Source: Cellulomonas sp. KH9 (lineage in GTDB: Bacteria > Actinomycetota > Actinomycetes > Actinomycetales > Cellulomonadaceae). Taken from it: a DNA stretch of 64,000 nucleotides. Below, one piece after another: positions 33,838 to 42,570 of this stretch. The stretch is from positions 335,749-399,748 of the forward strand of contig NZ_FOSE01000001.1 of the NCBI RefSeq assembly GCF_900114185.1. The letters are read 5' to 3'. The notes below the pieces were generated by a model. That model was given only the letters and a program-made list of their open reading frames with translations. It searched no databases and was not told where the DNA came from. Made by a program: the position numbers and the translations under genes. Position 1 is the first letter of the stretch, and every line of letters starts with the position of its first letter.

Positions 33838-33906
33838 TCAGCGGTACCCGGTCAGCAGCGGTGCCCGATCAGCAGCGGTGCCCGATCAGTAGCGGTGCCC
33901 GATCAG
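33838..33906. repeat. 17-bp tandem repeat starting at a stop codon
   Basis: On the minus strand the 3' end of the secreted-protein gene reads TAC TGA TCGGGCACCGC, and TACTGATCGGGCACCGC is then repeated with slow decay (TGC for TAC, then TGACCGGGTACCGC). TGA triplets begin at minus-strand positions 33905, 33888, 33871 and 33854, each 17 nt apart, and one more at 33840. Because 17 is not a multiple of three, all three frames are stopped. Confidence 0.92.
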
Positions 33907-36101
33907 TAGTAGTAGCCGAGGTGGTCGACGACGACGTGCGCGTGCGAGGTCATCGTCGTCACCGCGAGCTGCCGCGAGAGCGGGCTGGTGACGACGGCCA
34001 GGTTCGGTGCGTCCTCGCCGGGCGCGTAGTTGAGGACCGACGTGCTCGGCCGGGGGTCACCGCCGCCCCAGGCGATGACGTGGCCGAAGCCCACGCCCTG
34101 CGTCGCGGTGATGTTGACGACGTGGGCGACCGCGTCCGGCCGGGCGGTCACCGGGATCTCCCAGCCCACGGGCGGTCGGCCCACGCCCTCACGGGTGTCG
34201 TGGATCCGCGTGGTCGTGACGGGCCGGAAGCGCAGACCGTCGGTGCGGCTGCCGTCGTCGTACCAGCCCTGGACGTCGACGATGACGTGCGTGGTGCCGC
34301 GGGCGACGTTGCGCACCGCGATCCCGGGGCGTCCCGCGCGGTAGGAGACCGGGACCGTGGAGTGGTTGGCGATGGTCTGCCCCGCGACGAAGTTCGCGTT
34401 GGAGACCCCCGGGGCGGCACCCGCGCCCGACCAGGCGATGAGGTGCCCCTCGGTGCCGGGCTCGGTCACGGTGAGGTTGACGTCGACGGCGCTGACGGTG
34501 CCGGTGCCGTCCGGCAGGGTCACCGGGACCCAGACGACCTCGTCGGCGCGCAGGGCCGCGGCCGGGCCGGTGCCCCGGGCGGTGCGGGTGTCCAGGGCCC
34601 GCACGGGGTCGATCGGGTGGTACCCGCCGCCGTCGGTGCTCGTGCTGCTCGACGAGAGGAAGTAGCCCTGGACGTCCGCGAGGAGGTGGGTGGTCCCGCT
34701 GTCGTTGAACAGGGCGACCTGGTCGTGCTCGCCCAGCGGGAGGATGACCTGGTTCGGGCGGCTGCGGCCGGGCACCAGGTTGAGCGACGAGGTCGTCGGC
34801 AGCTCCGAGCCCGAGGGCCAGGCACGCACGTGCGTCGCGGTGCTCGCCTCCGTGCCGGTCACGTTGAGCAGCACCGCGAGCACGGCGTCGCGCGGGACCT
34901 CGGTGCCGGCGAGCGGGTCGAACCTCACCGAGGTGCTCGGTCCGACCGCCCCGGCCCGGACGCCGGTCCCGGTGCGCGTGTCGAGCACGCGCGTGGGCGG
35001 CAGCGCCACGAACTCGCCCTCGGACCCCCGGGGCACCGGGAGCGCCCCCCGGGTCACCGTCCGCGCGGACCAGAACGTCGCGCCGTCCCAGTGGGCGCCG
35101 ATGCGGTACGCATGGTCCGCGCCCGCCACGGCCGAGGGGTCCGTCCAGGGCATCGTCACGTCGGCGGCGACCAGGGTGCTGTCGCGCATCACGTCGAAGG
35201 TCGCGGCCTCCGAGGTGGTGGTCAGCCGTACCCCGCCACGCACGGGGGTCGCCGTGAAGGTCGGCTGCGGCAGCTCCCACCAGTCGAGCTGGACCCAGGT
35301 GTAGGCCGTGCCGCCGGGTGACCCGTCGGGCGTCTCGAGGTGGGCGATGAACCCGCCGCGCAGCGGCTCCGGGTCGAACGTGAGGTCGATGCGGCAGGTC
35401 CCGCCGGGTGCGACGGTCACGCCGTCGCAGCCGTCCTGCGCGATGCCGTGGGGCGCGTCGAGCTCCTCGACGCGCGGGAACGACGACGGGCCGTAGGTCT
35501 GCGGTGCCGTCCCCGCGTTCGTGAGCACGACCGAGGCGCGCACCGTCCGCCCCGGGGGCAGCGGGGTGGGGGCGACCTTGCCGGGGGTCGAGGTGAACGC
35601 GTACGGCACGGCGCTGTTCCACCGCACCGAGCCCGAACGCTCCCTGCCGTCCCCGCACCCGACGACGTAGTCCGCGGCCAGGGAGGTCAGCCGGTCCGCG
35701 TCGTGCTCGACGTCCAGGACGTCCAGCTCGCCGCTCGTCGCCGTGCAGCCGTCGTCGGCGGTGAGCGACAGCTGCACGGTGGACGCGGTGGTCCCGACCG
35801 CGTGGCTGCCCACCGCGAGCCGGGGTGCGGCCTCGGGCGCCTGGACGTCGAGGCTCCTCACCGTGCCGCCGATCGCCGTGGTCGTCAGGCGCAGGGCGTC
35901 CGCCGGCCCGGGCAGCAGCGTCCCCACGATCGGGGCGGTCGGCGGCGTGTGGGACGCCGGCCGCCCGTAGGAGCGGTACGTGGCGGTGAGGGCGGACACG
36001 CGGTCGGCCGGCTGCGGCACCGCTGCCGCTCCCGCGGCGGGGACCACGACGGCAGCCGTCAGCGCGACGACGGTGCTGAGCACGAGAGGGCGACGGTTCA
36101 C
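33903..36101 (-). CDS. Large secreted protein with three C-terminal repeats
   Basis: A 732-residue exported protein: signal peptide (LVLSTVVALTAAVVVPAAGA, 6-25), an Ig/choice-of-anchor-like region to about 290 containing RTVRASVVLTNAGTAPQTYG, a fibronectin-like part around 290-365, then three repeats of about 115-120 residues (from about 375, 505 and 620). Each repeat has a TRVLDTRTG-type start, a central LNV-type strand with an AWPSG/AWSGAG/AWGGG turn, and an end like HLLADVQGYF, HVIVDVQGWY or HVVVDHLGYY. This repeat is common in secreted actinobacterial hydrolases and adhesins. No catalytic domain is evident. The start is GTG 36101 behind GAGG; the frame stays open far upstream but without a signal. 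Confidence 0.85.
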   Translation of the reverse strand: MNRRPLVLSTVVALTAAVVVPAAGAAAVPQPADRVSALTATYRSYGRPASHTPPTAPIVGTLLPGPADALRLTTTAIGGTVRSLDVQAPEAAPRLAVGSHAVGTTASTVQLSLTADDGCTATSGELDVLDVEHDADRLTSLAADYVVGCGDGRERSGSVRWNSAVPYAFTSTPGKVAPTPLPPGRTVRASVVLTNAGTAPQTYGPSSFPRVEELDAPHGIAQDGCDGVTVAPGGTCRIDLTFDPEPLRGGFIAHLETPDGSPGGTAYTWVQLDWWELPQPTFTATPVRGGVRLTTTSEAATFDVMRDSTLVAADVTMPWTDPSAVAGADHAYRIGAHWDGATFWSARTVTRGALPVPRGSEGEFVALPPTRVLDTRTGTGVRAGAVGPSTSVRFDPLAGTEVPRDAVLAVLLNVTGTEASTATHVRAWPSGSELPTTSSLNLVPGRSRPNQVILPLGEHDQVALFNDSGTTHLLADVQGYFLSSSSTSTDGGGYHPIDPVRALDTRTARGTGPAAALRADEVVWVPVTLPDGTGTVSAVDVNLTVTEPGTEGHLIAWSGAGAAPGVSNANFVAGQTIANHSTVPVSYRAGRPGIAVRNVARGTTHVIVDVQGWYDDGSRTDGLRFRPVTTTRIHDTREGVGRPPVGWEIPVTARPDAVAHVVNITATQGVGFGHVIAWGGGDPRPSTSVLNYAPGEDAPNLAVVTSPLSRQLAVTTMTSHAHVVVDHLGYYY

Positions 36102-36507
36102 GGAGGTCCTCGCTGGTGGCGGGCCGGGGGTCGGATGGATCGCCGGTGGGCGCACGGCACCCCAGGGTCGGCAGCCGTGGAGTGGTGACAGCCTGCCAGT
36201 CGGGCGGTGCGCTCCGCAGGCGTTCGACGGACGGGATCGCGGTCTGTCGTGGGCCTGCTCGGGAGACGTCGGTGCGGGCGTCGTCGTCGTCCCGCCCCTG
36301 GACGGCGACGACGAAGGGTGGAGCCTCAGGGGCGGTCCGACCCCCGCAGGGGCCCGCGCCAGGACCCCGGCTCGCAGCGCGGTCCGCGGGCCGCACGGGC
36401 CTGCGGCACCGTCCTGCGGGGACGCGTGGGTCCTGCGATGCGCAACCCCGTGACGTGCGTCCTGTGGCGGTTTCACGGGCTTCGCCCGAGCCGGCACGCC
36501 TGCCCCG
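36102..36507. other. Non-coding stretch between divergent genes
   Basis: About 400 nt between the secreted-protein start and the promoter of the sugar transporter. I see no convincing gene, RNA or repeat. A short CGGGC-TTC-GCCCG hairpin lies at 36476-36488. The promoter of the secreted-protein gene should be near 36110-36200, but no clear -35/-10 pair stands out. Confidence 0.5.
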
Positions 36508-36577
36508 TTGACACCGTCGCGACGTCCCGAGACGCTTCCGGGACCGGTTCCGGAATCGGTACCGGAAGCGATTCCGT
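36508..36577 (+). promoter_or_regulatory. Promoter with LacI-type operator array
   Basis: TTGACA (36508-36513) is a perfect -35 box; the -10 would fall at 36531-36536 (GACGCT). Overlapping and following it are nested inverted repeats: CGCTTCCGG (36533-36541) with CCGGAAGCG (36562-36570), the palindrome TTCCGGAA (36548-36555), and CGGAATCG (36551-36558) with CGATTCCG (36569-36576). The site GGAAGCGATTCC (36564-36575) has the CG-centred LacI form. The LacI protein encoded at 39811 in the same operon is the likely ligand, so sugar induction of the transporter is expected. AAAGGAG follows as the ribosome-binding site. Confidence 0.75.
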
Positions 36578-36594
36578 CACAAAGGAGTGAACCC

Positions 36595-37866
36595 ATGCGC
36601 ATCAAGGGAGCTGCGGCTGCCGCCGCGCTCGCGCTGACGCTCGCCGCCTGCAGCAGCGGCGCCGGCGAGACGGCCGGGGCCGACGAGGTCGTCATCGAGT
36701 GGTGGCACATCCAGACGCAGGAGCCCACGCGCAGTGTCTGGGCCGACGCCGCCGCCGCCTTCGAGGAGGCGAACCCGGGGGTCCGGGTCGAGATCACGGT
36801 CGCCAACGACCCCGACTTCAAGACCGCGCTCGACGCCCGCCTGCAGGCCAACGACCCGCCGGACCTGTTCCAGAGCTGGGGCGGCGGCGTGCTGCAGGCC
36901 CAGGTCGACGCCGGCATGGTCAAGGACCTCTCGTCCGACGTCTCCGGGTGGATCGACAACCTCGCGCCCGCAGCCGTCGACGCCATGAAGATCGACGACA
37001 AGCAGTACGCGGTGCCGTTCGACGCCGGGCTCGTCGGCTTCTGGTACAACACCGAGCTCTTCGCGGAGGTCGGCGTCACCGAGGCCCCCGAGACCTGGGA
37101 CGACTACGTCGACGTCGTTGCCAAGCTGAAGGCCGCCGGCATCACGCCCGCCGCCGTCGGTGCGGGCGACAAGTGGCCGGCGATGTTCTGGTGGGCCGAG
37201 CTCGCGCTCGCCGCGGGCGGCACGGACCCGCTCGACGAGGCCGGGGCGACCGGGGCGTTCGACGCCGAGCCGTTCGTCGAGGCCGGCGAGCGCATCGTCG
37301 AGCTCGTCGACATGGGCGCCTTCCAGGAGGGCTTCCTCGGCATGAACTACGCCGACGCCGCCGGCGCGGCCAGCATGGTCGCCAACGGCCAGGCCGCCAT
37401 GGAGCTGCAGGGCTCCTGGGGCCCCGGCACCCAGGCGTCCGTCGCCACCAACGGCGAGGGCCTGGGCGACAAGCTCTCGTGGTTCCCGTTCCCGACGCTC
37501 GGCGGTGACGGCGGCGCCAAGGACGTCGCCTTCGGTGGCGTCAACGCGTTCGCCGTCGGCAAGGACGCCCCCGCGGAGACGGTCGACCTCCTCGAGCACC
37601 TCACGAGCGTCGAGGTGCAGTCGAAGATGGGTGCCGGCGGCCAGCTGCTGCCCGTCGCCGACGGCGCCGAGGACTCGGTCGAGAACCCCCACCAGCGCGC
37701 CATCCTCGACACGTTCCGCACGCTGTCCGGCGTGCAGATCTACCTCGACCAGGCGTACGCGCCCGCCGTGGCGACGGCGATCAACGACAACGTCCAGGCG
37801 ATCTTCGCCAAGACGTCGACGCCCCAGCAGGCCGCCGAGGCGATCGCCGAGGTCGCGCGCCGCTGA
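36595..37866 (+). CDS. CUT1 sugar ABC transporter, substrate-binding lipoprotein
   Basis: A 423-residue lipoprotein with a signal sequence and lipobox LAAC (Cys19), followed by the SBP_bac_1 fold: EWWHIQTQEPTRSVWADAAA, FEEANPGVRVEI, DPPDLFQSWGGG and AVPFDAGLVGFWYNTELFAE. It captures an oligosaccharide outside the cell. Given the LacI gene and the GH43 enzyme in the same cluster, a xylo- or arabino-oligosaccharide is likely. ATG 36595 lies 8 nt behind AAAGGAG. It is the first gene of the operon SBP-permease-permease-LacI-GH43. Confidence 0.95.
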   Translation: MRIKGAAAAAALALTLAACSSGAGETAGADEVVIEWWHIQTQEPTRSVWADAAAAFEEANPGVRVEITVANDPDFKTALDARLQANDPPDLFQSWGGGVLQAQVDAGMVKDLSSDVSGWIDNLAPAAVDAMKIDDKQYAVPFDAGLVGFWYNTELFAEVGVTEAPETWDDYVDVVAKLKAAGITPAAVGAGDKWPAMFWWAELALAAGGTDPLDEAGATGAFDAEPFVEAGERIVELVDMGAFQEGFLGMNYADAAGAASMVANGQAAMELQGSWGPGTQASVATNGEGLGDKLSWFPFPTLGGDGGAKDVAFGGVNAFAVGKDAPAETVDLLEHLTSVEVQSKMGAGGQLLPVADGAEDSVENPHQRAILDTFRTLSGVQIYLDQAYAPAVATAINDNVQAIFAKTSTPQQAAEAIAEVARR

Positions 37867-37887
37867 CGCGGCACCGACCCCGACCGG

Positions 37888-37918
37888 CCGGCGCCGGGTC
37901 ACCCCCACCCGGCGCCGG
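37888..37918 (+). terminator. Intra-operon hairpin, 12-bp perfect stem
   Basis: CCGGCGCCGGGT (37888-37899) and ACCCGGCGCCGG (37907-37918) form a 12-bp stem with loop CACCCCC, 21 nt after the binding-protein stop and 28 nt before the permease start. Such hairpins stabilise or partly terminate the message so that the binding protein is made in excess of the permeases. Confidence 0.7.
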
Positions 37919-37946
37919 TCCCCGCCCCCGGACCGAGGACCTGCCC

Positions 37947-38906
37947 ATGACTGCCACGACCACGACCACCGCCGGCGAGCGGCCCGCCGCCGTCGACGCC
38001 CCGCCCGCCCCACGCCGCCGACGCCCGCTGCGTACCGTCCTGCTGTTCCTGGCGCCCGGCCTCGCGCTGTACGCCCTGTTCGTCATCGCACCGCTCGCCC
38101 AGGCGATCGTCTACTCGCTGTTCCGGTGGAACGGCATGGAGCCGCTGACCGACCTCGTCGGGGCCGACAACTACCGCCGCCTCCTCGGGGACGCGTCGTT
38201 CCACCGTGCGCTGCTCAACAACGTGTCGGTGATCGGCGTCTCCCTGGCGGTCCAGCTGCCGATGGCGCTGTGGATCGCCACCCTGCTCAACGGGCAGTTC
38301 CGGGGGCGCGGGGTGTTCCGCGTCGTGTTCTTCGTGCCCTACGTCATCGCCGAGGTCGTCGCGGCCATCCTGTGGAAGCTGATCCTCGCCCCGGCGGGCC
38401 AGCTCAACGGGGCGCTCGACGCCGTCGGCCTGGAGTCGTGGACCCGGTCGTGGCTCGCCGAGCCGTCGCTCGTCATGGGCGCCGTGCTCGTCGTGGTGAC
38501 GTGGAAGTTCTTCGGCTTCTACACGCTGCTGTTCCTCACCGCGCTGCAGTCCGTCCCGGGCGAGCACCTCGAGGCAGGGCGCATGGACGGCGCCAGCCGC
38601 GCGCAGATCTTCCGCTACATCACGTTCCCCGCGATCGGGCCGACCGCGCGCATCGCCGGGTTCCTGTCGATCGTCGGCTCGCTGCAGCTCTTCGACCTCG
38701 TGTGGGTCATGACCGCCGGCGGCCCCGTCGGCGCGTCGTCGACGATGGTCACCTACATGGTCGCCAGCGGCATGCGCAGCTACGAGTTCGGCTACGCCAG
38801 CGCCGTGGCCGTCGTGGTCGCCGGCCTGTCGTTCGTCGTCGCGATGCTCTACCAGCGCTTCGTCCTCGCCCGTGACAACGCCGACTCCTCCGAGGGGAAC
38901 CGATGA
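37947..38906 (+). CDS. CUT1 sugar ABC transporter permease (MalF type)
   Basis: A 319-residue inner-membrane subunit with six predicted helices and the EAA loop EAGRMDGASRAQIFRYITFP, which docks the ATPase. The N-terminal 28 residues are Thr/Ala/Pro-rich and cytoplasmic. It pairs with the next gene, whose ATG overlaps its stop (ATGA, 38903-38906). No ATPase gene is present in the cluster, as is normal for actinobacterial CUT1 systems served by MsiK. Confidence 0.95.
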   Translation: MTATTTTTAGERPAAVDAPPAPRRRRPLRTVLLFLAPGLALYALFVIAPLAQAIVYSLFRWNGMEPLTDLVGADNYRRLLGDASFHRALLNNVSVIGVSLAVQLPMALWIATLLNGQFRGRGVFRVVFFVPYVIAEVVAAILWKLILAPAGQLNGALDAVGLESWTRSWLAEPSLVMGAVLVVVTWKFFGFYTLLFLTALQSVPGEHLEAGRMDGASRAQIFRYITFPAIGPTARIAGFLSIVGSLQLFDLVWVMTAGGPVGASSTMVTYMVASGMRSYEFGYASAVAVVVAGLSFVVAMLYQRFVLARDNADSSEGNR

Positions 38907-39805
38907 GCGCCACCGACACCCCGGCCCGTTCCGCCGCGCGGCACGCGGCCCACGTCCCCGCGCGCCGCCGCTCGGCCCGGTTGGCGGGTGACGGTCGAGG
39001 GCCCCTCGGCTACGCCGTCCTCGTCGTGGCGGGCCTGCTCACGCTCTTCCCGTTCCTGTCCGGCGTCGTCAACTCGCTGCGCACGTCGGGCGAGATCGGC
39101 GCGGACCCCTGGGGCCTGCCCACCGACCCGGTGTGGAGCAACTACACCGACGTCCTCGGTGGTGGGCTGTTCTGGCAGACGCTGCTGAACTCGGTCGTCA
39201 TCGCCGCGCTCACGCTCGTGCTGGTGCTCGTCGCCGGCACCACCGCCGCCTACGCCGTGTCACGCCTGCGGTTCCGCGGTCGCGAGTCCGTCTACTCGTT
39301 CTTCACGCTCGGCCTGCTGTTCCCGGCCGCCGTCGCGATCCTGCCGCTCTACCTCATGGTCCGGCAGCTCGGGCTCATGAACACCCCGCTCGGGGTCGCG
39401 CTGCCGCAGGCCGCGTTCGCCCTGCCCGTGACGATCGTCGTGCTCCGCCCGTTCTTCGCGGCCATCCCCCGGGAGATGGAGGAGGCAGCGCAGCTCGACG
39501 GCGCCGGCCACCTGCGGTTCTTCGTGCGGATCGTGCTGCCGATGTCGGTGCCGCCGCTCATCACCGTGTCGATCCTCGCGCTCGTGACCAGCTGGAACAG
39601 CTTCCTGCTGCCGCTGCTGATCCTGCCGTCGCAGGAGAGCTGGACGCTGCCGCTCGGGCTCAGCCAGTTCGCCGGGTCCTACCTCTTCGACACCGCGAAG
39701 ATCCTTGCCTATACGATCCTGGCGATGCTGCCGACGATCCTCGTCTACGCGGTGGCCGAGCGACGGATCGTCCAGGGCCTCGCGGCCGGCGCGGTCAAGG
39801 GGTGA
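38903..39805 (+). CDS. CUT1 sugar ABC transporter permease (MalG type)
   Basis: A 300-residue permease with six helices and the EAA motif EEAAQLDGAGHLRFFVRIVL. The short FPFLSGVVNSLRT segment after helix 1 and the ending RRIVQGLAAGAVKG are hallmarks of MalG-type subunits. It forms the translocation channel with the preceding permease. The LacI gene follows after 5 nt, so regulator and transporter are on one message. Confidence 0.95.
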   Translation: MSATDTPARSAARHAAHVPARRRSARLAGDGRGPLGYAVLVVAGLLTLFPFLSGVVNSLRTSGEIGADPWGLPTDPVWSNYTDVLGGGLFWQTLLNSVVIAALTLVLVLVAGTTAAYAVSRLRFRGRESVYSFFTLGLLFPAAVAILPLYLMVRQLGLMNTPLGVALPQAAFALPVTIVVLRPFFAAIPREMEEAAQLDGAGHLRFFVRIVLPMSVPPLITVSILALVTSWNSFLLPLLILPSQESWTLPLGLSQFAGSYLFDTAKILAYTILAMLPTILVYAVAERRIVQGLAAGAVKG

Positions 39806-39810
39806 GCGGC

Positions 39811-40878
39811 ATGGACCGGAACGACCGCTCGGGCACGCAGCCCGACACGGTGGTCCGCGCCCGGGACCCCGAGGTGCGCGGCCGGCTCACCCTCAAGGAC
39901 ATCGCCCGCATGGCCGGGGTGTCGCGCACCACCGCGTCACGCGTCCTCAACGGCCGCGGCGAGGTGCGTCCCGAGGTCCGGGCCCGCGTCGAGGCCGTCA
40001 TCGCGGACACGGGCTACACCCCGCTGGCGTCGGCCAGGTCGTTGGTCTCCAACCGCACGGGGCTCGTCGGGTTCGTCGTGCCGCTGCGCACGGCCGCGCT
40101 CGTGCAGGACCCGTACTTCGTCGCCCTGCTGCAGGGGCTCAGCCGAGGCGCGACACGTCGCGGGCTGGCCGTCGCGCTCTTCCTGTTCGACGACGAGAGC
40201 GACCAGGACGGACTGGTCGACCGGGTCATCGGCCCGCGCCGCATCGACGGCCTCGTCATGAGCGCGTACCACACGCAGGACGAGCTGCTGGACCGGCTGG
40301 CGACGTACGACGTGCCCACCGTCACGATGGGCCCCACCGCGTGGCCCGACGTGTTCGGCTCGGTCATGGTCGACAACGTCGAGGGCGGGCGCATCGCGGC
40401 CCGGCACCTCCTCGAGATCGGCTGCACGCGCCCCGGGCTCGTCGGCGGGCCCCAGGACACGCAGTCGGGTGCCGAGCGCACCCAGGGCTTCCGTGAGGTG
40501 CTCGCCGAGGCGGGCGTCGCGCTGCCGGACGGCCGGGTGCGGCACGGGGACTTCACCGAGGCCAGCGGTGAGGCGCTCGTCGCCGAGCTCGACGACGTGG
40601 ACGGCCTGTTCGTCGCGTCCGACGCCATGGCCGTCGGTGCCGTCCGCGGGCTGCGCGCCCGCGGGCTGCGCGTCCCGCAGGACGTGGCGGTCGTGGGCTA
40701 CGACGACCTGCCGCTGGCTGCCGAGCACGACCCGCCGCTGACGACGGTCCGGCAGCCCATCGAGGGCATCGCGGTCGCGGCGCTCGACATGCTCGTCGAC
40801 CTCATCGAGGACCCGACGCACGTCTCCACGTCCACGCTGCCCGTCGAGCTCGTCCGGCGCGCGTCGACCGCGCGCTGA
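39811..40878 (+). CDS. LacI-family transcriptional regulator
   Basis: A 355-residue regulator. The LacI helix-turn-helix and hinge occupy about 27-85 (LTLKDIARMAGVSRTTASRV, then NGRGEVRPEVRARV), followed by a periplasmic-binding-type sugar domain (FVVPLRTAALVQDPYFVALL, DGLFVASDAMAVGAVRGL, VVGYDDLPLAAEHDPPLTTV). The N-terminus extends 25 residues before the HTH. Being the fourth gene of the operon it should autoregulate through the operators at 36533-36577. The inducer is probably the sugar carried by the transporter. Confidence 0.95.
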   Translation: MDRNDRSGTQPDTVVRARDPEVRGRLTLKDIARMAGVSRTTASRVLNGRGEVRPEVRARVEAVIADTGYTPLASARSLVSNRTGLVGFVVPLRTAALVQDPYFVALLQGLSRGATRRGLAVALFLFDDESDQDGLVDRVIGPRRIDGLVMSAYHTQDELLDRLATYDVPTVTMGPTAWPDVFGSVMVDNVEGGRIAARHLLEIGCTRPGLVGGPQDTQSGAERTQGFREVLAEAGVALPDGRVRHGDFTEASGEALVAELDDVDGLFVASDAMAVGAVRGLRARGLRVPQDVAVVGYDDLPLAAEHDPPLTTVRQPIEGIAVAALDMLVDLIEDPTHVSTSTLPVELVRRASTAR

Positions 40879-40949
40879 GCGCCCGGACCCGCCGCCTCCC
40901 GCCCTCCCGCCCGCACGCCGGGCGGTCCGACCCTGCCCGGAGAGCCATC

Positions 40950-42485
40950 ATGCCGACCTACACCAACCCGGTCCTCACCGGGTTCCACCCCGACCCGAGC
41001 ATCTGCCGCGTGGGGGGCGACTTCTACCTGGTGACCAGCAGCTTCGAGTACTTCCCCGGGGTGCCGCTGTTCCACTCGACGGACCTCGTGCACTGGCGGC
41101 AGCTCGGTCACGTGCTCACGCGCCCGTCCCAGCTCGACCTGCTGGGAGCACCCGCGTCGGGCGGGCTGTTCGCCCCGACGATCCGGCACCACGACGGACG
41201 CTTCTACGTCACGGTGACCAACGTGGACGCCGGCGGGCACCTCCTCGTGTGGGCGGACGACCCGCAAGGTCCGTGGTCCGACCCGGTGGTCGTCGACCAG
41301 GACGGCATCGACCCGTCGTTGTTCTTCGACGAGGGCCGCTGCTACTTCACGTCCACGGTGGAGCCCGACCCGGCCCCGCCGCACCCGCTCGAGGTCGACT
41401 TCGTGCGCGGCGCGCAGCAGTGCGAGATCGACCCCGTGAGCGGTGAGCGGCTCACCGCCACGCGGTTCCTGTGGGCGGGCACCGGCGGCCAGTACCCCGA
41501 GGCGCCGCACCTGTTCCGCCGCGGTGACCTGTACTACCTCGTCCTCGCGGAAGGCGGCACCGCGCACGGGCACATGGTGACCGTGGCGCGCTCGTCGTCG
41601 CCCTGGGGCCCGTGGGAGCCGTGCCCGCGCAACCCCGTGCTCACCCACCGGTCGGCGCCGTCGCGTGTGCAGTCGGTCGGGCACGCGGACCTCGTGGAGC
41701 TCGCGGACGGGACGTGGTGGCTGGTCGCGCTGGGCGTCCGGACCGTGGGCGGCGGGTACCACACGCTCGGACGCGAGACGTTCCTCGCGCCGGTGGTGTG
41801 GGACGAGGACGGCTGGCCGGTGGTCGGCGCGGACGGGCGCATGCCCGACGTGGCGCAGGCGCCCGCGCTGCCGCCGTCGCCGGCGGACGACCCCGTCACG
41901 CTCGACGTCTTCGACGGACCCGCGCTCGCGCCGTACTGGAACACGCTGCGGCGCCCGCTGCCCCCCGAGGCCGCGGACCTGACCGCCCGGCCGGGTGCGC
42001 TGCGCCTGGTGGGCGGCCCGCACACCACCGACGACCCGCTGCTCGTGGCGCTGCTGCGCCGCCAGCAGCACCACGCCTGCACCTTCGCGGCGACGCTCGA
42101 GTTCGCACCCGGTGACGGGGACGAGGCCGGGCTCGTGGTCCGCGCCGACGAGGCGCACCACGTGGACCTGGCCGTCCGCGCCGCGGGCGGGGGGCGCGTC
42201 GTGGAGCTGCGGCAGCGCGTCGGGCCCGTCCGTGCGGTGCTCGCGTCGGGCGAGGTGCCGGACGGTGTGCTGGAGCTGCGCGTGGACGCCGAGCCGGAGT
42301 CCTACCGGTTCAGCGTCCGGCACGCCGACGGCGTCCTCGAGCTCGGCACGACCTCCAGCCGGTACGTCAGCACGGAGGTCGCCGGCGGGTTCACGGGCGT
42401 CTACCTGGGGATGTACGCGAGCGGCGACGGCGCATCCGCCCCGGCGCCCGCGTGGTGGACGCGCGCGGCGTACGCGCCCGCCTGA
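40950..42485 (+). CDS. GH43 beta-xylosidase / alpha-L-arabinofuranosidase
   Basis: A 511-residue cytoplasmic GH43 enzyme of the XynB type, without signal peptide. The five-bladed propeller supplies the catalytic base Asp15 (HPDPS), the pKa-modulating Asp121 (DGIDPS) and the acid Glu184 (QYPEAPH), as in characterised beta-xylosidases; a C-terminal beta-sandwich (about 330-505) follows. It would cleave imported xylo-oligosaccharides to xylose or remove arabinose. It is 71 nt behind the LacI gene, with GGAGAG upstream, and probably ends the sugar operon at the terminator 42494-42527. Confidence 0.94.
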   Translation: MPTYTNPVLTGFHPDPSICRVGGDFYLVTSSFEYFPGVPLFHSTDLVHWRQLGHVLTRPSQLDLLGAPASGGLFAPTIRHHDGRFYVTVTNVDAGGHLLVWADDPQGPWSDPVVVDQDGIDPSLFFDEGRCYFTSTVEPDPAPPHPLEVDFVRGAQQCEIDPVSGERLTATRFLWAGTGGQYPEAPHLFRRGDLYYLVLAEGGTAHGHMVTVARSSSPWGPWEPCPRNPVLTHRSAPSRVQSVGHADLVELADGTWWLVALGVRTVGGGYHTLGRETFLAPVVWDEDGWPVVGADGRMPDVAQAPALPPSPADDPVTLDVFDGPALAPYWNTLRRPLPPEAADLTARPGALRLVGGPHTTDDPLLVALLRRQQHHACTFAATLEFAPGDGDEAGLVVRADEAHHVDLAVRAAGGGRVVELRQRVGPVRAVLASGEVPDGVLELRVDAEPESYRFSVRHADGVLELGTTSSRYVSTEVAGGFTGVYLGMYASGDGASAPAPAWWTRAAYAPA

Positions 42486-42493
42486 CCTCCGTC

Positions 42494-42527
42494 CGTCGAA
42501 CGGGGCGCCGGCGCGCACCGTTCGACG
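42494..42527. terminator. Bidirectional hairpin between convergent sugar operons
   Basis: CGTCGAACGG (42494-42503) and CCGTTCGACG (42518-42527) form a perfect 10-bp stem with a 14-nt loop. It lies between the stop of the GH43 gene and the stop of the convergent binding-protein gene and can end both transcripts. Confidence 0.75.
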
Positions 42528-42570
42528 AGCGGTGGCCGGGTGGCCTGCTCGTCCTGGCCGGCGGACCGGC

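Noticed and set aside
33903..37079. Secreted-protein frame extended upstream to 37079
   Set aside because: The frame stays open, but the extension is antisense to the sugar-binding protein and lacks a signal; the signal peptide and ribosome-binding site fix the start at 36101.
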